From assembly GCA_010202645.1 (NCBI GenBank), contig CP047920.1:186001-250000 (forward strand): 64,000 nt of DNA. Reading direction: 5' to 3'. The stretch's first letter is position 1. Each line of letters opens with the position of its first letter. The DNA is from Candidatus Saccharibacteria bacterium oral taxon 488 (lineage in GTDB: Bacteria; Patescibacteriota; Saccharimonadia; Saccharimonadales; Saccharimonadaceae). Positions 16,777 through 24,840 of the stretch are shown in pieces. The position numbers and the translations under genes are program-made. Below the pieces are notes generated by a model, which saw nothing but the letters and a program-made list of their open reading frames with translations, ran no database searches and was not told the DNA's origin.

Positions 16777-18531
16777 ATGAAGCGGTTTTTCTTTGGGATG
16801 GTCGCGGTGATGGTGCTGTTGGTTGGGTTCGGGTCAACGGCACAGGCGACAAATAATTTTACGATTAGTAAGTATACTGTCGACATGGAACTGGGGCGCG
16901 ATAGTGAACAGCGTTCGACACTGCGTACCAAATTGATCATTACTGCGAATTTTCCGCCACGGCAGAATCATGGTATTGCACCGGTGTTCGTCAAGCAGTA
17001 TGATAAACATCCGACTCACTTTACGCTGGAGTCAGTGACGGATGAGCGAGGCACTCCGCTGGAGTATAGGTGGCATAATGATGAGCTGAGAATTGGCAAC
17101 AAAGACACCTACGTCAAGGGCAAAAAGACCTATGTCATTACCTATACGCAGCGGGACGTGACGAAATCATATCACGATACGGGTAAACAGGAGTTTTACT
17201 GGGATGCGATTGGCACTGCTTGGCAGGTGCCAATTCAGTCAGCATCGGTGACGCTCAAGCTGAGTCCCGAGTTGGTGGCTGCTAAACGAACGAATCTCCA
17301 GTGTTATCAGGGTCGGTTCGGTAGTAGTCAGCGCTGCGAGGTACGTGAACAGGGCGATACGTTGACGGCGACAGCCCGCGCACTGCCAAATCAGGCGGGC
17401 GTGACGATCGCGGTCGGATTTGCACCGGGGACATTTGCGGCGTATCAGATGTCATTCATGGAACAGCTGATTGATTGGTGGGCGAAATTGCAATTGGTGT
17501 TGCTAGCGGTGGCGCTGATATTGGCGGGGGTGGTCATCGTGGCTTATTATCGGTCGATTGGTCGCCGTAAAGAACTGGAGCCAATTCCGCCGGAGTATTT
17601 GCCACCGCGAGGTACGAGCGTGACGACGTCGGCCAAGCTGGTGCAGCCGTTTCATATGGTCAAGGGTTCGGTGATGGCGGCGCAAATGATAGACCTGGCG
17701 GTGCGCCACTACATTCAGGTTATCGAGGTGAAGCCGCGTACAACATGGCGAACAGCTGAGTACGAAGTGAAAGTGATACAAGCTCCGGGCAAACTCCTGG
17801 CCGAGGAGCAAGAAATGCTGAGGAATATATTTGGCTCCTTGCCGAGAGTTGGTAAGCGGTTAAATCTAAAAACGCTGCGTAACAATGCGCCATACGCAGC
17901 GCGAGTACGCTACAGCGCAAAGCAAATGAAAGGGCGGCTCATTGACGACTATGGTTTGCAAGCGCGCGAGCTGCAGCATACCCGACGATTTCGACGGTAC
18001 GCGATAATTATCAGTATTTTTGCGGTGCTGTTGTTGTCGCCGGTGCTCTTGGTGTTGGCGGGGATGGTGTTTTATCTGTCGTTTGGTAAGGTGCTGACAG
18101 ACAAGGGTCTGGCGCTCAGGCGGCATCTGGCGGGCCTGAAGAGGTACATTGGCGTGGCTGAGGTCGAGCGTTTACAAATGCTGCAGAGTCCTGAGGGTGC
18201 AGAAAAAATAAAGGTTGACGCGGCTGATGAGAAACAATTGGTGAAATTGTATGAGAGGGTATTACCATACGCGGTGTTGTTTGGACAGGAAAAAGAGTGG
18301 AGTGCGCAGCTGGGTAAGTACTATGAGCAGGCTGGCGAGCAGCCGGATTGGTATAGCGGCCAGGGCGCGTTTAATGCGGCAGTATTTTCGGCAGGAATGA
18401 GTAGTTTGTCGAGTACGGCCGTAAGCGTCAGTTCCTTTGAGTCCTCGACGGGTGGCTCAACTGGCGGTGGCTTCGCTGGCGGTGGCTTCGCTGGCGGTGG
18501 CGGCGGCGGTGGTGGAGGCGGCGGCTGGTAA
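16777..18531 (+). CDS. DUF2207 membrane protein with Gly-rich tail
   Basis: The 584-residue protein fits the DUF2207 architecture. It has a signal peptide (1-25, ending near AQA), an extracytoplasmic beta domain (about 26-225) and a transmembrane helix (about 233-258). A cytoplasmic part follows with Y-L-P-P-R-G-T as the usual junction, then two close hydrophobic segments (about 405-435). The extreme C-terminal GGGFAGGG-type glycine run is typical of the family. The biochemical role of DUF2207 is not established. It is followed after 5 bases by a CNNM/CBS gene. The start is leaderless. Confidence 0.88.
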   Translation: MKRFFFGMVAVMVLLVGFGSTAQATNNFTISKYTVDMELGRDSEQRSTLRTKLIITANFPPRQNHGIAPVFVKQYDKHPTHFTLESVTDERGTPLEYRWHNDELRIGNKDTYVKGKKTYVITYTQRDVTKSYHDTGKQEFYWDAIGTAWQVPIQSASVTLKLSPELVAAKRTNLQCYQGRFGSSQRCEVREQGDTLTATARALPNQAGVTIAVGFAPGTFAAYQMSFMEQLIDWWAKLQLVLLAVALILAGVVIVAYYRSIGRRKELEPIPPEYLPPRGTSVTTSAKLVQPFHMVKGSVMAAQMIDLAVRHYIQVIEVKPRTTWRTAEYEVKVIQAPGKLLAEEQEMLRNIFGSLPRVGKRLNLKTLRNNAPYAARVRYSAKQMKGRLIDDYGLQARELQHTRRFRRYAIIISIFAVLLLSPVLLVLAGMVFYLSFGKVLTDKGLALRRHLAGLKRYIGVAEVERLQMLQSPEGAEKIKVDAADEKQLVKLYERVLPYAVLFGQEKEWSAQLGKYYEQAGEQPDWYSGQGAFNAAVFSAGMSSLSSTAVSVSSFESSTGGSTGGGFAGGGFAGGGGGGGGGGGW

Positions 18532-18536
18532 GCACT

Positions 18537-19490
18537 ATGCCTGATGTTGTATTGCTAGTATTGGCGGCGGCGCTGTTAGTGCTGTCGGGATCGTTTTCAG
18601 GTCTTAATATTGGATTAATGATGGCGCGGCCGGATGATTTGCGACGCAAGGCCAGACAGGGCGATGTAATAGCTGCACGGGTGTATCGCTACCGCAAGGA
18701 CGGCTATTACCTGATTTTTTGCATCTTGCTGGGTAACGTTGGCGTCAATACGGCGATGTCGATTTTACTGGGTAATATGACGAACGGCGTGATCGGCGGG
18801 TTGATCGCTACATTACTGATCACTATGTTTGGCGAGATTTTACCGCAGGCGATTTTTACGCAGCGCGGCTACCAGATTACGCGCTATTTTTTCTGGCTGC
18901 TGGATGTGATTTATGTGTTATTTTGGCCACTGGCTCATCCAATGTCAAAGCTATTGAACCGTTGGGTGGGCAAGGAAGCTCCACAGTTGTACTCACACCA
19001 AGAGCTAGAACAAATCATTCACGAGCATGCTGAGCGGTCGGACAGCCCGGTTGATTATGACGAAAGTCGGATCGCGGCGGGTGCACTGCAATTCAGTAAA
19101 AAGACGGCTGGTGATTTGGTAACGTCGATGGATGAGGTATTTACCGTGGATCTGGATGATGAGCTGGACGCGACGCTGCTGGCACAGATCAAGCACGCTG
19201 GCCATTCGCGGATCCCGGTGCGGGCTGATGGGCGGCTGGTAGGGATTTTATACGTCAAAGATGTGGTGGGGCGCGAGCTGCCGCTACCGATTAGTCAACT
19301 ATACCGTGATAAGATCCATGACATCGACGCGCGGTCGCGGCTGGACACGGTGCTCAGTCGATTTATCCAAACCCGCAATCATTTGTTTGTGGTGATGGGT
19401 GACGAGAATGAGCTAGGGATTATCACGCTGGAGGACGTGATTGAAGAGATTTTGGATCAGGAAATTGAGGATGAATACGACGAGGAATAG
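18537..19490 (+). CDS. CNNM/CorC-type transmembrane protein with CBS pair
   Basis: The first 150 residues are a DUF21/CNNM transmembrane domain (LLVLSGSFSGLNIGLMM start, four membrane segments, FGEILPQAIF conserved motif). About residues 170-300 form a CBS pair, including HAGHSRIPVR, GILYVKDVVG and ELGIITLEDVIEEIL. Length is 317. The C-terminal CorC/HlyC domain found in longer homologues is absent. The family is linked to Mg2+ or other divalent cation handling; earlier annotations as hemolysin are not supported by function. It sits 5 bases after the DUF2207 gene and is probably co-transcribed. Confidence 0.9.
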   Translation: MPDVVLLVLAAALLVLSGSFSGLNIGLMMARPDDLRRKARQGDVIAARVYRYRKDGYYLIFCILLGNVGVNTAMSILLGNMTNGVIGGLIATLLITMFGEILPQAIFTQRGYQITRYFFWLLDVIYVLFWPLAHPMSKLLNRWVGKEAPQLYSHQELEQIIHEHAERSDSPVDYDESRIAAGALQFSKKTAGDLVTSMDEVFTVDLDDELDATLLAQIKHAGHSRIPVRADGRLVGILYVKDVVGRELPLPISQLYRDKIHDIDARSRLDTVLSRFIQTRNHLFVVMGDENELGIITLEDVIEEILDQEIEDEYDEE

Positions 19491-19586
19491 GGTAGGTAAT
19501 CTCTCGGCTTGCTGTAAAATAAAAATAAAAATCGAAGAATTCTAAGGGGTAGGTTACTATTCAGGTTGTAAAATAATCAAAATAGC

Positions 19587-19615
19587 TTGACATTTAACAG
19601 TACCTTGTATAACAT
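19587..19615 (+). promoter_or_regulatory. Promoter of the permease-ATPase-PadR operon
   Basis: TTGACA (19587-19592), then TATAAC (15-bp spacer) or TAACAT (17-bp spacer). It overlaps a 14-bp palindrome. Confidence 0.6.
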
Positions 19616-19625
19616 AGTACTATGT
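19612..19625 (+). promoter_or_regulatory. Perfect palindrome ACATAGTACTATGT, candidate PadR operator
   Basis: A 14-bp perfect dyad overlaps the -10 region of an operon that encodes a PadR-family repressor. Position and symmetry fit an autoregulatory operator. Binding is not shown by sequence alone. Confidence 0.55.
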
Positions 19626-19650
19626 ACAATAAAACTATAAGGAGTAAGGT

Positions 19651-20940
19651 ATGAGAAGAATCGATATCATCAAGCGGGCGGGGCGGAATCTTCGCCAGTC
19701 AAAGGGTCGGACGATTTTGACGTCATTGGCGATTTCCGTCGGGGCGTTTACGATTGGCTTGGCCCTGATGGCTGGTGAGGGTGGCCGGTTATACACCAAT
19801 AGTATGGTTGATGCGGCTGGCGACAAGAAAGTGATTATGGTTGGTAAAAAAATTGAAGCCGAAAAGAAGGATCAATTGCCAGAGTATGGTAGTTCGGCAG
19901 AAGAAGCTGACAAGAATAAAGCATCGGCGGCGCGTAGCAAATATTTGCTCAATGACAAGGATTTGGAGAAGATCCGACGAACACCGCACGTAAAAACGGT
20001 AACACCGGCGTATTCAACTGATGGCGTCGCCTATGCTAAAAGCTCAGCGAGTGATAAAAAATTTGCACTGACGGTAGCTGTTAAAATGGATAGAACTCGG
20101 GCAGAATTGGCAGCGGGAACGTTGGAAGACTTCATGCCAAGGCCAGGTGAGATTATCATCCCGGATGATTATGTGAAGCAGTTGGGCTTTAAGGATGCGC
20201 AATCGGCGATTGGTCAGACGATAACCTTGGGTGTGCGCAGTGCGGCGCAGGGTGGCAATGTTGCCAAAGAGGTGTCATTCAAGATTGCGGCAGTGGATAA
20301 AAAATCAGACACTGTTTTGTTCTATGAGCCAATGTTGAGGATCTCGACAGCTGACGCTAAGGCTATCTATGAATTTAGCCATGATAAGAGCCAACCACAT
20401 CAGTATTCAACGGCTATTGCTATGGTGGATGATGAGAAAAATGTTGATGCTGCTAAAGATGTAATTGGCAAAGATTATAACTCGTACTCAATTCAGGATA
20501 TTCGGAAGGCGTTACTAACGATGGTTAATGTAGCACAGGTGGCGCTGGCAGGATTCGGCGGCTTGGCGCTGCTCGCCAGTGTATTTGGGATTATTAACAC
20601 TATGTATATTTCGGTACTGGAGCGTACTAGCCAAATTGGCTTGATGAAGGCGTTGGGGATGAGAGGCCGCGATATCGGTAAATTATTCCGCTATGAGGCA
20701 GCGTGGGTTGGTTTGCTAGGCGGCTTGATTGGTGTTGGGCTGGCGAGCTTAGTGACGCTGCTGAACCCAGTTATTGCCAGCTTCTTAAAATTAGGTGCCG
20801 GGACTAATTTGCTAGTAATTGATCCGCTGCAAATCGGGCTACTAGTGATTGGACTAGTGGTGATGGCAGTAATTTCTGGCTGGCTGCCGAGCCGCAAAGC
20901 AACAAAATTAGATCCAATTGAGGCATTAAGGACGGAATAG
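19651..20940 (+). CDS. MacB/FtsX-like ABC transporter permease
   Basis: The 429-residue permease has one N-terminal transmembrane helix (about 20-42), a large extracytoplasmic domain (about 45-285) and three C-terminal helices. It ends in the conserved RKATKLDPIEALRTE, the MacB/FtsX signature. ATAAGGAG precedes ATG 19651. It is the first gene of a five-gene operon with its ATPase, a PadR regulator and two small membrane proteins. This arrangement resembles Gram-positive drug/antimicrobial peptide resistance or envelope stress operons. The substrate is unknown. A decayed second copy of such a transporter lies at 24376-24699. Confidence 0.9.
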   Translation: MRRIDIIKRAGRNLRQSKGRTILTSLAISVGAFTIGLALMAGEGGRLYTNSMVDAAGDKKVIMVGKKIEAEKKDQLPEYGSSAEEADKNKASAARSKYLLNDKDLEKIRRTPHVKTVTPAYSTDGVAYAKSSASDKKFALTVAVKMDRTRAELAAGTLEDFMPRPGEIIIPDDYVKQLGFKDAQSAIGQTITLGVRSAAQGGNVAKEVSFKIAAVDKKSDTVLFYEPMLRISTADAKAIYEFSHDKSQPHQYSTAIAMVDDEKNVDAAKDVIGKDYNSYSIQDIRKALLTMVNVAQVALAGFGGLALLASVFGIINTMYISVLERTSQIGLMKALGMRGRDIGKLFRYEAAWVGLLGGLIGVGLASLVTLLNPVIASFLKLGAGTNLLVIDPLQIGLLVIGLVVMAVISGWLPSRKATKLDPIEALRTE

Positions 20941-20950
20941 GAGAATTATC

Positions 20951-21649
20951 ATGATTGAACTAAAGAATGTGACGAAAATTTATGGCAAAAAGAAAAACCA
21001 ATTTACGGCACTGAAAAATGTCAGCTTGACCATTCCGACGGGCGCGAGCGTGGCAATCCTCGGTAAATCTGGTTCGGGTAAATCGACGCTGATGCATGCT
21101 ATTTCAGGCCTAGATAAGCCGCAAAAAGGCCAAGTTATCATTGACGGGAAAGATATATTGCAGCTAAAGTCAAAGCATGTCGATGAGTTTCGCGCCAAGA
21201 AAATCGGCTTTATCTTTCAGAGCTTTTTTGTCCAAGGCAATGAGAGCGTGGTTGACAACGTCAGTTTGCCGCTGGAAATTGCGCGGCTGCCACGGAAAAA
21301 GCGAGCGCATAAAATCAACGCGGCGCTCAAGGCGGTGGATTTGTACGATAAGCGCAAGAACCGTGCTAAGGATTTGTCGGGCGGGCAAAAGCAGCGCTTG
21401 GCGATTGCTCGGGCGATTGTCGGCGATCCGCAAATTATTTTCGCCGACGAGCCTACTGGTAACTTGGACAGCGAAACGGGTGCGAAAGTGGAAGAATTGT
21501 TGTTTGATTATAATAAGCAAAAGGGCGTAACCTTGATTGTGGTGACACACGACGTCGACCTGGCGAAGAAATGCGATTATCAGATCATAATTAAAGACGG
21601 GCGGGTTGAGAAATCGACCGTGCCAGAGGAGAAAAAGCATGGACGTTAG
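20951..21649 (+). CDS. ABC transporter ATP-binding protein, MacB/LolD type
   Basis: The 232-residue ATPase pairs with the upstream permease. It has Walker [10 protein letters not shown] (38-46), signature [15 protein letters not shown] and Walker [13 protein letters not shown], followed by the H-loop [12 protein letters not shown]. The LolD/MacB-type start ([12 protein letters not shown]) and the tight link to a MacB-type permease suggest a mechanotransmission exporter rather than an importer. It ends inside the PadR start (ATG 21639), an 11-base overlap. The N-terminal 60 residues are closely similar to the truncated ATPase at 24376. Confidence 0.95.
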   Translation: MIELKNVTKIYGKKKNQFTALKNVSLTIPTGASVAILGKSGSGKSTLMHAISGLDKPQKGQVIIDGKDILQLKSKHVDEFRAKKIGFIFQSFFVQGNESVVDNVSLPLEIARLPRKKRAHKINAALKAVDLYDKRKNRAKDLSGGQKQRLAIARAIVGDPQIIFADEPTGNLDSETGAKVEELLFDYNKQKGVTLIVVTHDVDLAKKCDYQIIIKDGRVEKSTVPEEKKHGR

Positions 21650-21986
21650 TGCTTACGCCGAAAGCTTAGCGATTCAGCTGCGCAAAGGTTTTTTGGTCTA
21701 CTGTGTGCTGCTGGTTTGTGCCAAACAACCGCAATATACCGGCGACATTGTGAAGCAATTGAGCGAGTCGGAGCTGATGGTGGTTGAGGGGACAATTTAC
21801 CCGCTGCTCAGCCGCTTGCAAAAATACGGCTATTTGCAGCACGAATGGCAGGAAAGCGAGCAGGGACCGCCGCGCAAGTATTATTCACTCACCGACACTG
21901 GCGCGCAGCTGGTGGATGAACTAAAAGATCGTATCAAAATGTTGAATACTTCGCTAAAAAATCTCGAGAAAGGAGCAAAGCGATGA
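21639..21986 (+). CDS. PadR-family transcriptional regulator
   Basis: A 115-residue winged-helix repressor. The pattern LRKGFLVYCVLLVCAKQPQ, then GDIVKQL, VEGTIYPLLSRLQKYGYL and PPRKYYSLTDTG is typical of PadR. A short C-terminal helix serves dimerisation. Start ATG 21639 is preferred because a GAGGAG site lies just upstream and homology begins there; it overlaps the ATPase stop. PadR proteins often repress neighbouring efflux operons and release DNA on ligand binding. The 14-bp palindrome over the operon promoter is a natural target candidate. It overlaps the next gene by 4 bases. Confidence 0.92.
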   Translation: MDVSAYAESLAIQLRKGFLVYCVLLVCAKQPQYTGDIVKQLSESELMVVEGTIYPLLSRLQKYGYLQHEWQESEQGPPRKYYSLTDTGAQLVDELKDRIKMLNTSLKNLEKGAKR

Positions 21987-22675
21987 AAGAAATAACCAGA
22001 ATCCATTTGGCAAAAACGCCGTTCAGCGTGGAAGTTGATGCTAAAAAATCATTGGAAAAATACCTGAATTTAATTCAGAAAAACATGCACGCCGAGCCAG
22101 AAGCTATGCGGGAAATCGAAGCGCGAATGGTGGAGCTTTTGGCGGAGCGCGGCGTGTCGAAGGACGGCGTGATCAGTCATGACGACGTCCTGGCGGTGCA
22201 GAAACAAATGGGCGAACCGCGCGATTTTTCGGACGATGACGAGGCGGTGGAGACCGATGACGAGCCCGAGCGTTCGGAGCGACGGCTGATGCGCGATACA
22301 GAACATGCGCTAATTGGTGGCGTATGTGCAGGCATTGCTGCTTATTGGGGAACCAATCCTTTGTGGGTACGATTATTGTTCATTTTCTCGCCATTTATTA
22401 CCTTTGGTGCAGCGGTACTGATTTATATCGTGATGTGGCTGTCAGTTCCAGAGGCGCGGACTGCTTCTGATAAGCTCCAGATGCGAGGCAAGGCGGTAAC
22501 GTTTGATTCGCTGAAGCGTCAGGCCAGTCGGAATGAGCCATCCGTAGGGCGGAATAGTAACACGGGTCATACGGCGGCAAAAGTATTTCGATTTATTCTT
22601 GGTGTTGGTATTCTCATGGTAACGCTGGGATTATTTATTGCACTCATCGTGGGGCGGTCAGTGGCATCGCGGTGA
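21983..22675 (+). CDS. PspC-domain membrane protein
   Basis: A 230-residue protein with a charged helical N-terminal part (1-90), which may be a sensor/HAAS-like segment. A PspC domain follows (RRLMRDTEHALIGGVCAGIAAYWG...WVRLLFIF, about 98-155), then a second hydrophobic segment near the C-terminus (about 200-225). PspC proteins act in envelope stress responses. Genes for PadR, a HAAS-like protein and PspC commonly occur together, which supports the assignment. AAAGGAG precedes ATG 21983, which overlaps padR by 4 bases (ATGA). It is translationally coupled to the next gene through GTGA. Confidence 0.88.
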   Translation: MKEITRIHLAKTPFSVEVDAKKSLEKYLNLIQKNMHAEPEAMREIEARMVELLAERGVSKDGVISHDDVLAVQKQMGEPRDFSDDDEAVETDDEPERSERRLMRDTEHALIGGVCAGIAAYWGTNPLWVRLLFIFSPFITFGAAVLIYIVMWLSVPEARTASDKLQMRGKAVTFDSLKRQASRNEPSVGRNSNTGHTAAKVFRFILGVGILMVTLGLFIALIVGRSVASR

Positions 22676-23265
22676 TTGGTTTGCTTGATGGATTCTATGC
22701 ACAGCCGTGGGCGTGGGGTCTGTGGGCATCCTTACTCGTTGGTGGCGTGGCGGCGGTATGGCTGGGCGCGATATTGAGCCACAGCGCCTTTACGTGGACA
22801 TTAAAGCGGCTATCGGTGGTTATGACGGTGGTGGCGCTAGTTGTGGGAGCACTATCGGTTTCGGGAATGACGCTGTTTGGTGTCGGTATGGCGAATGAGC
22901 TAGCATGTGACGAGGAGCGCTTGACAAAAATCGTGCCGGTTGAACTGCCAAGTGATATGAAGGGCGTGAAGTATGTCCACGTCGAGGGTGGAAGTGTCCC
23001 GTTACATTTTGGGGATACGACCCGAGGTGATATCAAGATTGAACTGCGCTATATAGACCTCAAGGGCAAGCGCCAGCAGCCAAAGGTGTCGGCGGTACGT
23101 GACGGTGATAAGCTTGTACTCAGAGTTGAAAATCAGCGTAGTCGCTGTCGCACAACGTGGTTTGGCCTCTCGCCAGAGCTTGACGTCGACTGCTTCGGGT
23201 TTGTGCGGCTGCATGTGTCTGGGCCGCTATCGCCATCGCCCGTACCACAATCAAGCAACACATAG
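22672..23265 (+). CDS. Small membrane protein with extracytoplasmic domain
   Basis: No named family. The 197-residue product has two hydrophobic segments (about 15-35 and 43-68), then an extracytoplasmic domain with three Cys (in ACDEE, SRCRT and DCFGF) that might form disulfides. It ends in a Pro/Ser-rich tail. Start GTG 22672 overlaps the PspC stop (GTGA). As the last gene of the permease/ATPase/PadR/PspC operon it may serve the same envelope stress module; this is context only. Confidence 0.65.
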   Translation: MIGLLDGFYAQPWAWGLWASLLVGGVAAVWLGAILSHSAFTWTLKRLSVVMTVVALVVGALSVSGMTLFGVGMANELACDEERLTKIVPVELPSDMKGVKYVHVEGGSVPLHFGDTTRGDIKIELRYIDLKGKRQQPKVSAVRDGDKLVLRVENQRSRCRTTWFGLSPELDVDCFGFVRLHVSGPLSPSPVPQSSNT

Positions 23266-23334
23266 TGAGCGTGAAGGTTGGCGAATGCTTACTGAGCTGC
23301 TACACTGAAGGTATGAAAAGGAGCTATTAAGCAA

Positions 23335-24177
23335 GTGGCGTGGTGGCAGGCGATCATCCTCGGCATCATTGAAGGCGTAACGGAGTTTCTGCCAGTTTCT
23401 TCGACGGGACATTTGACGATCGTCGAGAAATTGATGGGGATGAGGATTGATGATCCGAGCCTGACGGCGTTCACGGCAGTAATTCAGATCGGCGCGATCT
23501 TGGCAGCGATCATCTATTTCTGGGGCGATATTTGGCGGGTGCTAAGTGCGTGGTGGCGCGGGCTGTGGTGGAAGCGGGCACGGCGCCAGTTTGATTATGC
23601 GTATGGCTGGGCGATTATTATCGGTTCGGTGCCGATCGCAGTGATTGGACTACTGTTTAAGGATCAGGTCGAGACGGTGCTGCGTAGTTTGTGGTTTGTG
23701 GCGGTGGCGTTGATCGGCTGGAGCCTGGTGATGTGGTGGGCCGATAGGCGTTCAGAAAAGGCCAGTCACCGCAGCGAGCAGCAAACGACGTGGCGAGACA
23801 CGCTGGCGATTGGCGTGGGGCAGTGCCTGGCCTTGATACCGGGTATTAGCCGGTCGGGAGCAACGATCTCGGTGGGGCTGCTGCGGGGATTTGACCGAGT
23901 GACGGTGACGAAGTTGAGCTTTTTCCTCGGTATTCCGGCGCTGGTGGCAGCGGGGCTGCTGGAGATGCTGACTGCCTCAAAGCACATTGCCGGCGGTGTC
24001 GGCTGGGTAGCGACGGGACTTGCGACCATCGTGTCGTTTGTGGTCGGTTACATTGCGATATCGTGGCTGCTCAAGTTTGTGGCGCGGAATGACTTCTCGT
24101 TATTTATTTGGTATCGAGTCGGGCTGGGTGGCCTGATCATTGTTTTGCTGATGAGCGGTGCGATTAGTGCGGTTTAG
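23335..24177 (+). CDS. uppP: Undecaprenyl-diphosphatase
   Basis: UppP (BacA) dephosphorylates undecaprenyl pyrophosphate on the outer side of the membrane, recycling the peptidoglycan lipid carrier and giving bacitracin tolerance. Both family motifs are present in the 280-residue, multi-helix protein: EGVTEFLPVSSTGHL near residue 14 and PGISRSGATIS near 165. The start is a GTG at 23335 preceded by AAGGAG. TACACT about 30 nt further upstream may be its -10 box. It works with uppS at 11.5 kb. Confidence 0.95.
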   Translation: MAWWQAIILGIIEGVTEFLPVSSTGHLTIVEKLMGMRIDDPSLTAFTAVIQIGAILAAIIYFWGDIWRVLSAWWRGLWWKRARRQFDYAYGWAIIIGSVPIAVIGLLFKDQVETVLRSLWFVAVALIGWSLVMWWADRRSEKASHRSEQQTTWRDTLAIGVGQCLALIPGISRSGATISVGLLRGFDRVTVTKLSFFLGIPALVAAGLLEMLTASKHIAGGVGWVATGLATIVSFVVGYIAISWLLKFVARNDFSLFIWYRVGLGGLIIVLLMSGAISAV

Positions 24178-24375
24178 TTCGTCGTTAAAAGCGTATGGTC
24201 ACTTTTTATGCTGCTACCTCGTGTCCTTTGGATTGGGCGACTACGGACGCGACTAGGAAATTATAAGTTTTGATCGCGTTCTTCATTCTATGATACGATT
24301 GTAGCATGGAGGTTGGGCCTAGTTACAGCGTCTCGTCCTCATTGGAATGAGAAGCCGCAGGAATTAGGAGGAAGA

Positions 24376-24699
24376 ATGATAGAGGTCAAACATATTACCA
24401 AAACATACGGCAGTAAGAAAAATATTTTTGTGGCGCTGGATGATGTTAATATCGAGATCGCGGATGGGGCGAGTGTAACGATTTTAGGCAAATCTGGTTC
24501 GGGCAAGTCGACGCTGATGCACGCCATTTCCGGGCTCGACAAACCGCAAGAAGGCGAGGTGCTAGTTGATGGCGAGATATTTTGCGCCTCAAGACGCGGG
24601 CAACGGATAGGTTTCGCGCTGAGGAGATAGGCTTTATTTTTCAGAGTTTTTTCGTCGAAGGCGGTGAGACGTGTGGTTGAGGCGCTGCGTACGGAATGA
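24376..24699 (+). pseudogene. Decayed ABC transporter: ATPase N-terminus fused to permease C-terminal codons
   Basis: ATG 24376, with an AGGAGGAAG site, starts an ATPase similar to the one at 20951, including [10 protein letters not shown] one-base deletion near 24574-24576 shifts the frame. After it the correct frame continues as D-I-L-R-L-K and [19 protein letters not shown], then breaks. The bases 24673-24699 encode VVEALRTE and a stop, which matches the C-terminal end of MacB-type permeases (compare IEALRTE of the 19651 gene). So a frameshift and an internal deletion have collapsed an ATPase-permease operon. A 14-codon frame at 24305-24349, just downstream of a TACGAT box, may be a leader or remnant. 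Confidence 0.8.
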
Positions 24700-24829
24700 C
24701 TGGCCCGTACTACTTAATTGTGGCCGACCTGTCGTAATTACCCGCGATTTTTGATAAAAATTATGGCTTTTAGAATGTGCTCATGCTATAATCGTGCTAA
24801 ATAGGCGTATAGCAAGATCAAATAGGGGA

Positions 24830-24835
24830 TATAAT
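24830..24835 (+). promoter_or_regulatory. -10 box TATAAT of the collagen-like gene
   Basis: TATAAT with a 5-nt gap to ATG 24841. A second TATAAT at 24787-24792 could give a leader of about 45 nt. Confidence 0.5.
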
Positions 24836-24840
24836 ACAAT

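Noticed and set aside
24305..24349. 14-codon leaderless frame before the decayed ABC gene
   Set aside because: It has a TACGAT box 6 nt upstream but no similarity to anything and only chance length. Kept as a note inside the pseudogene entry.
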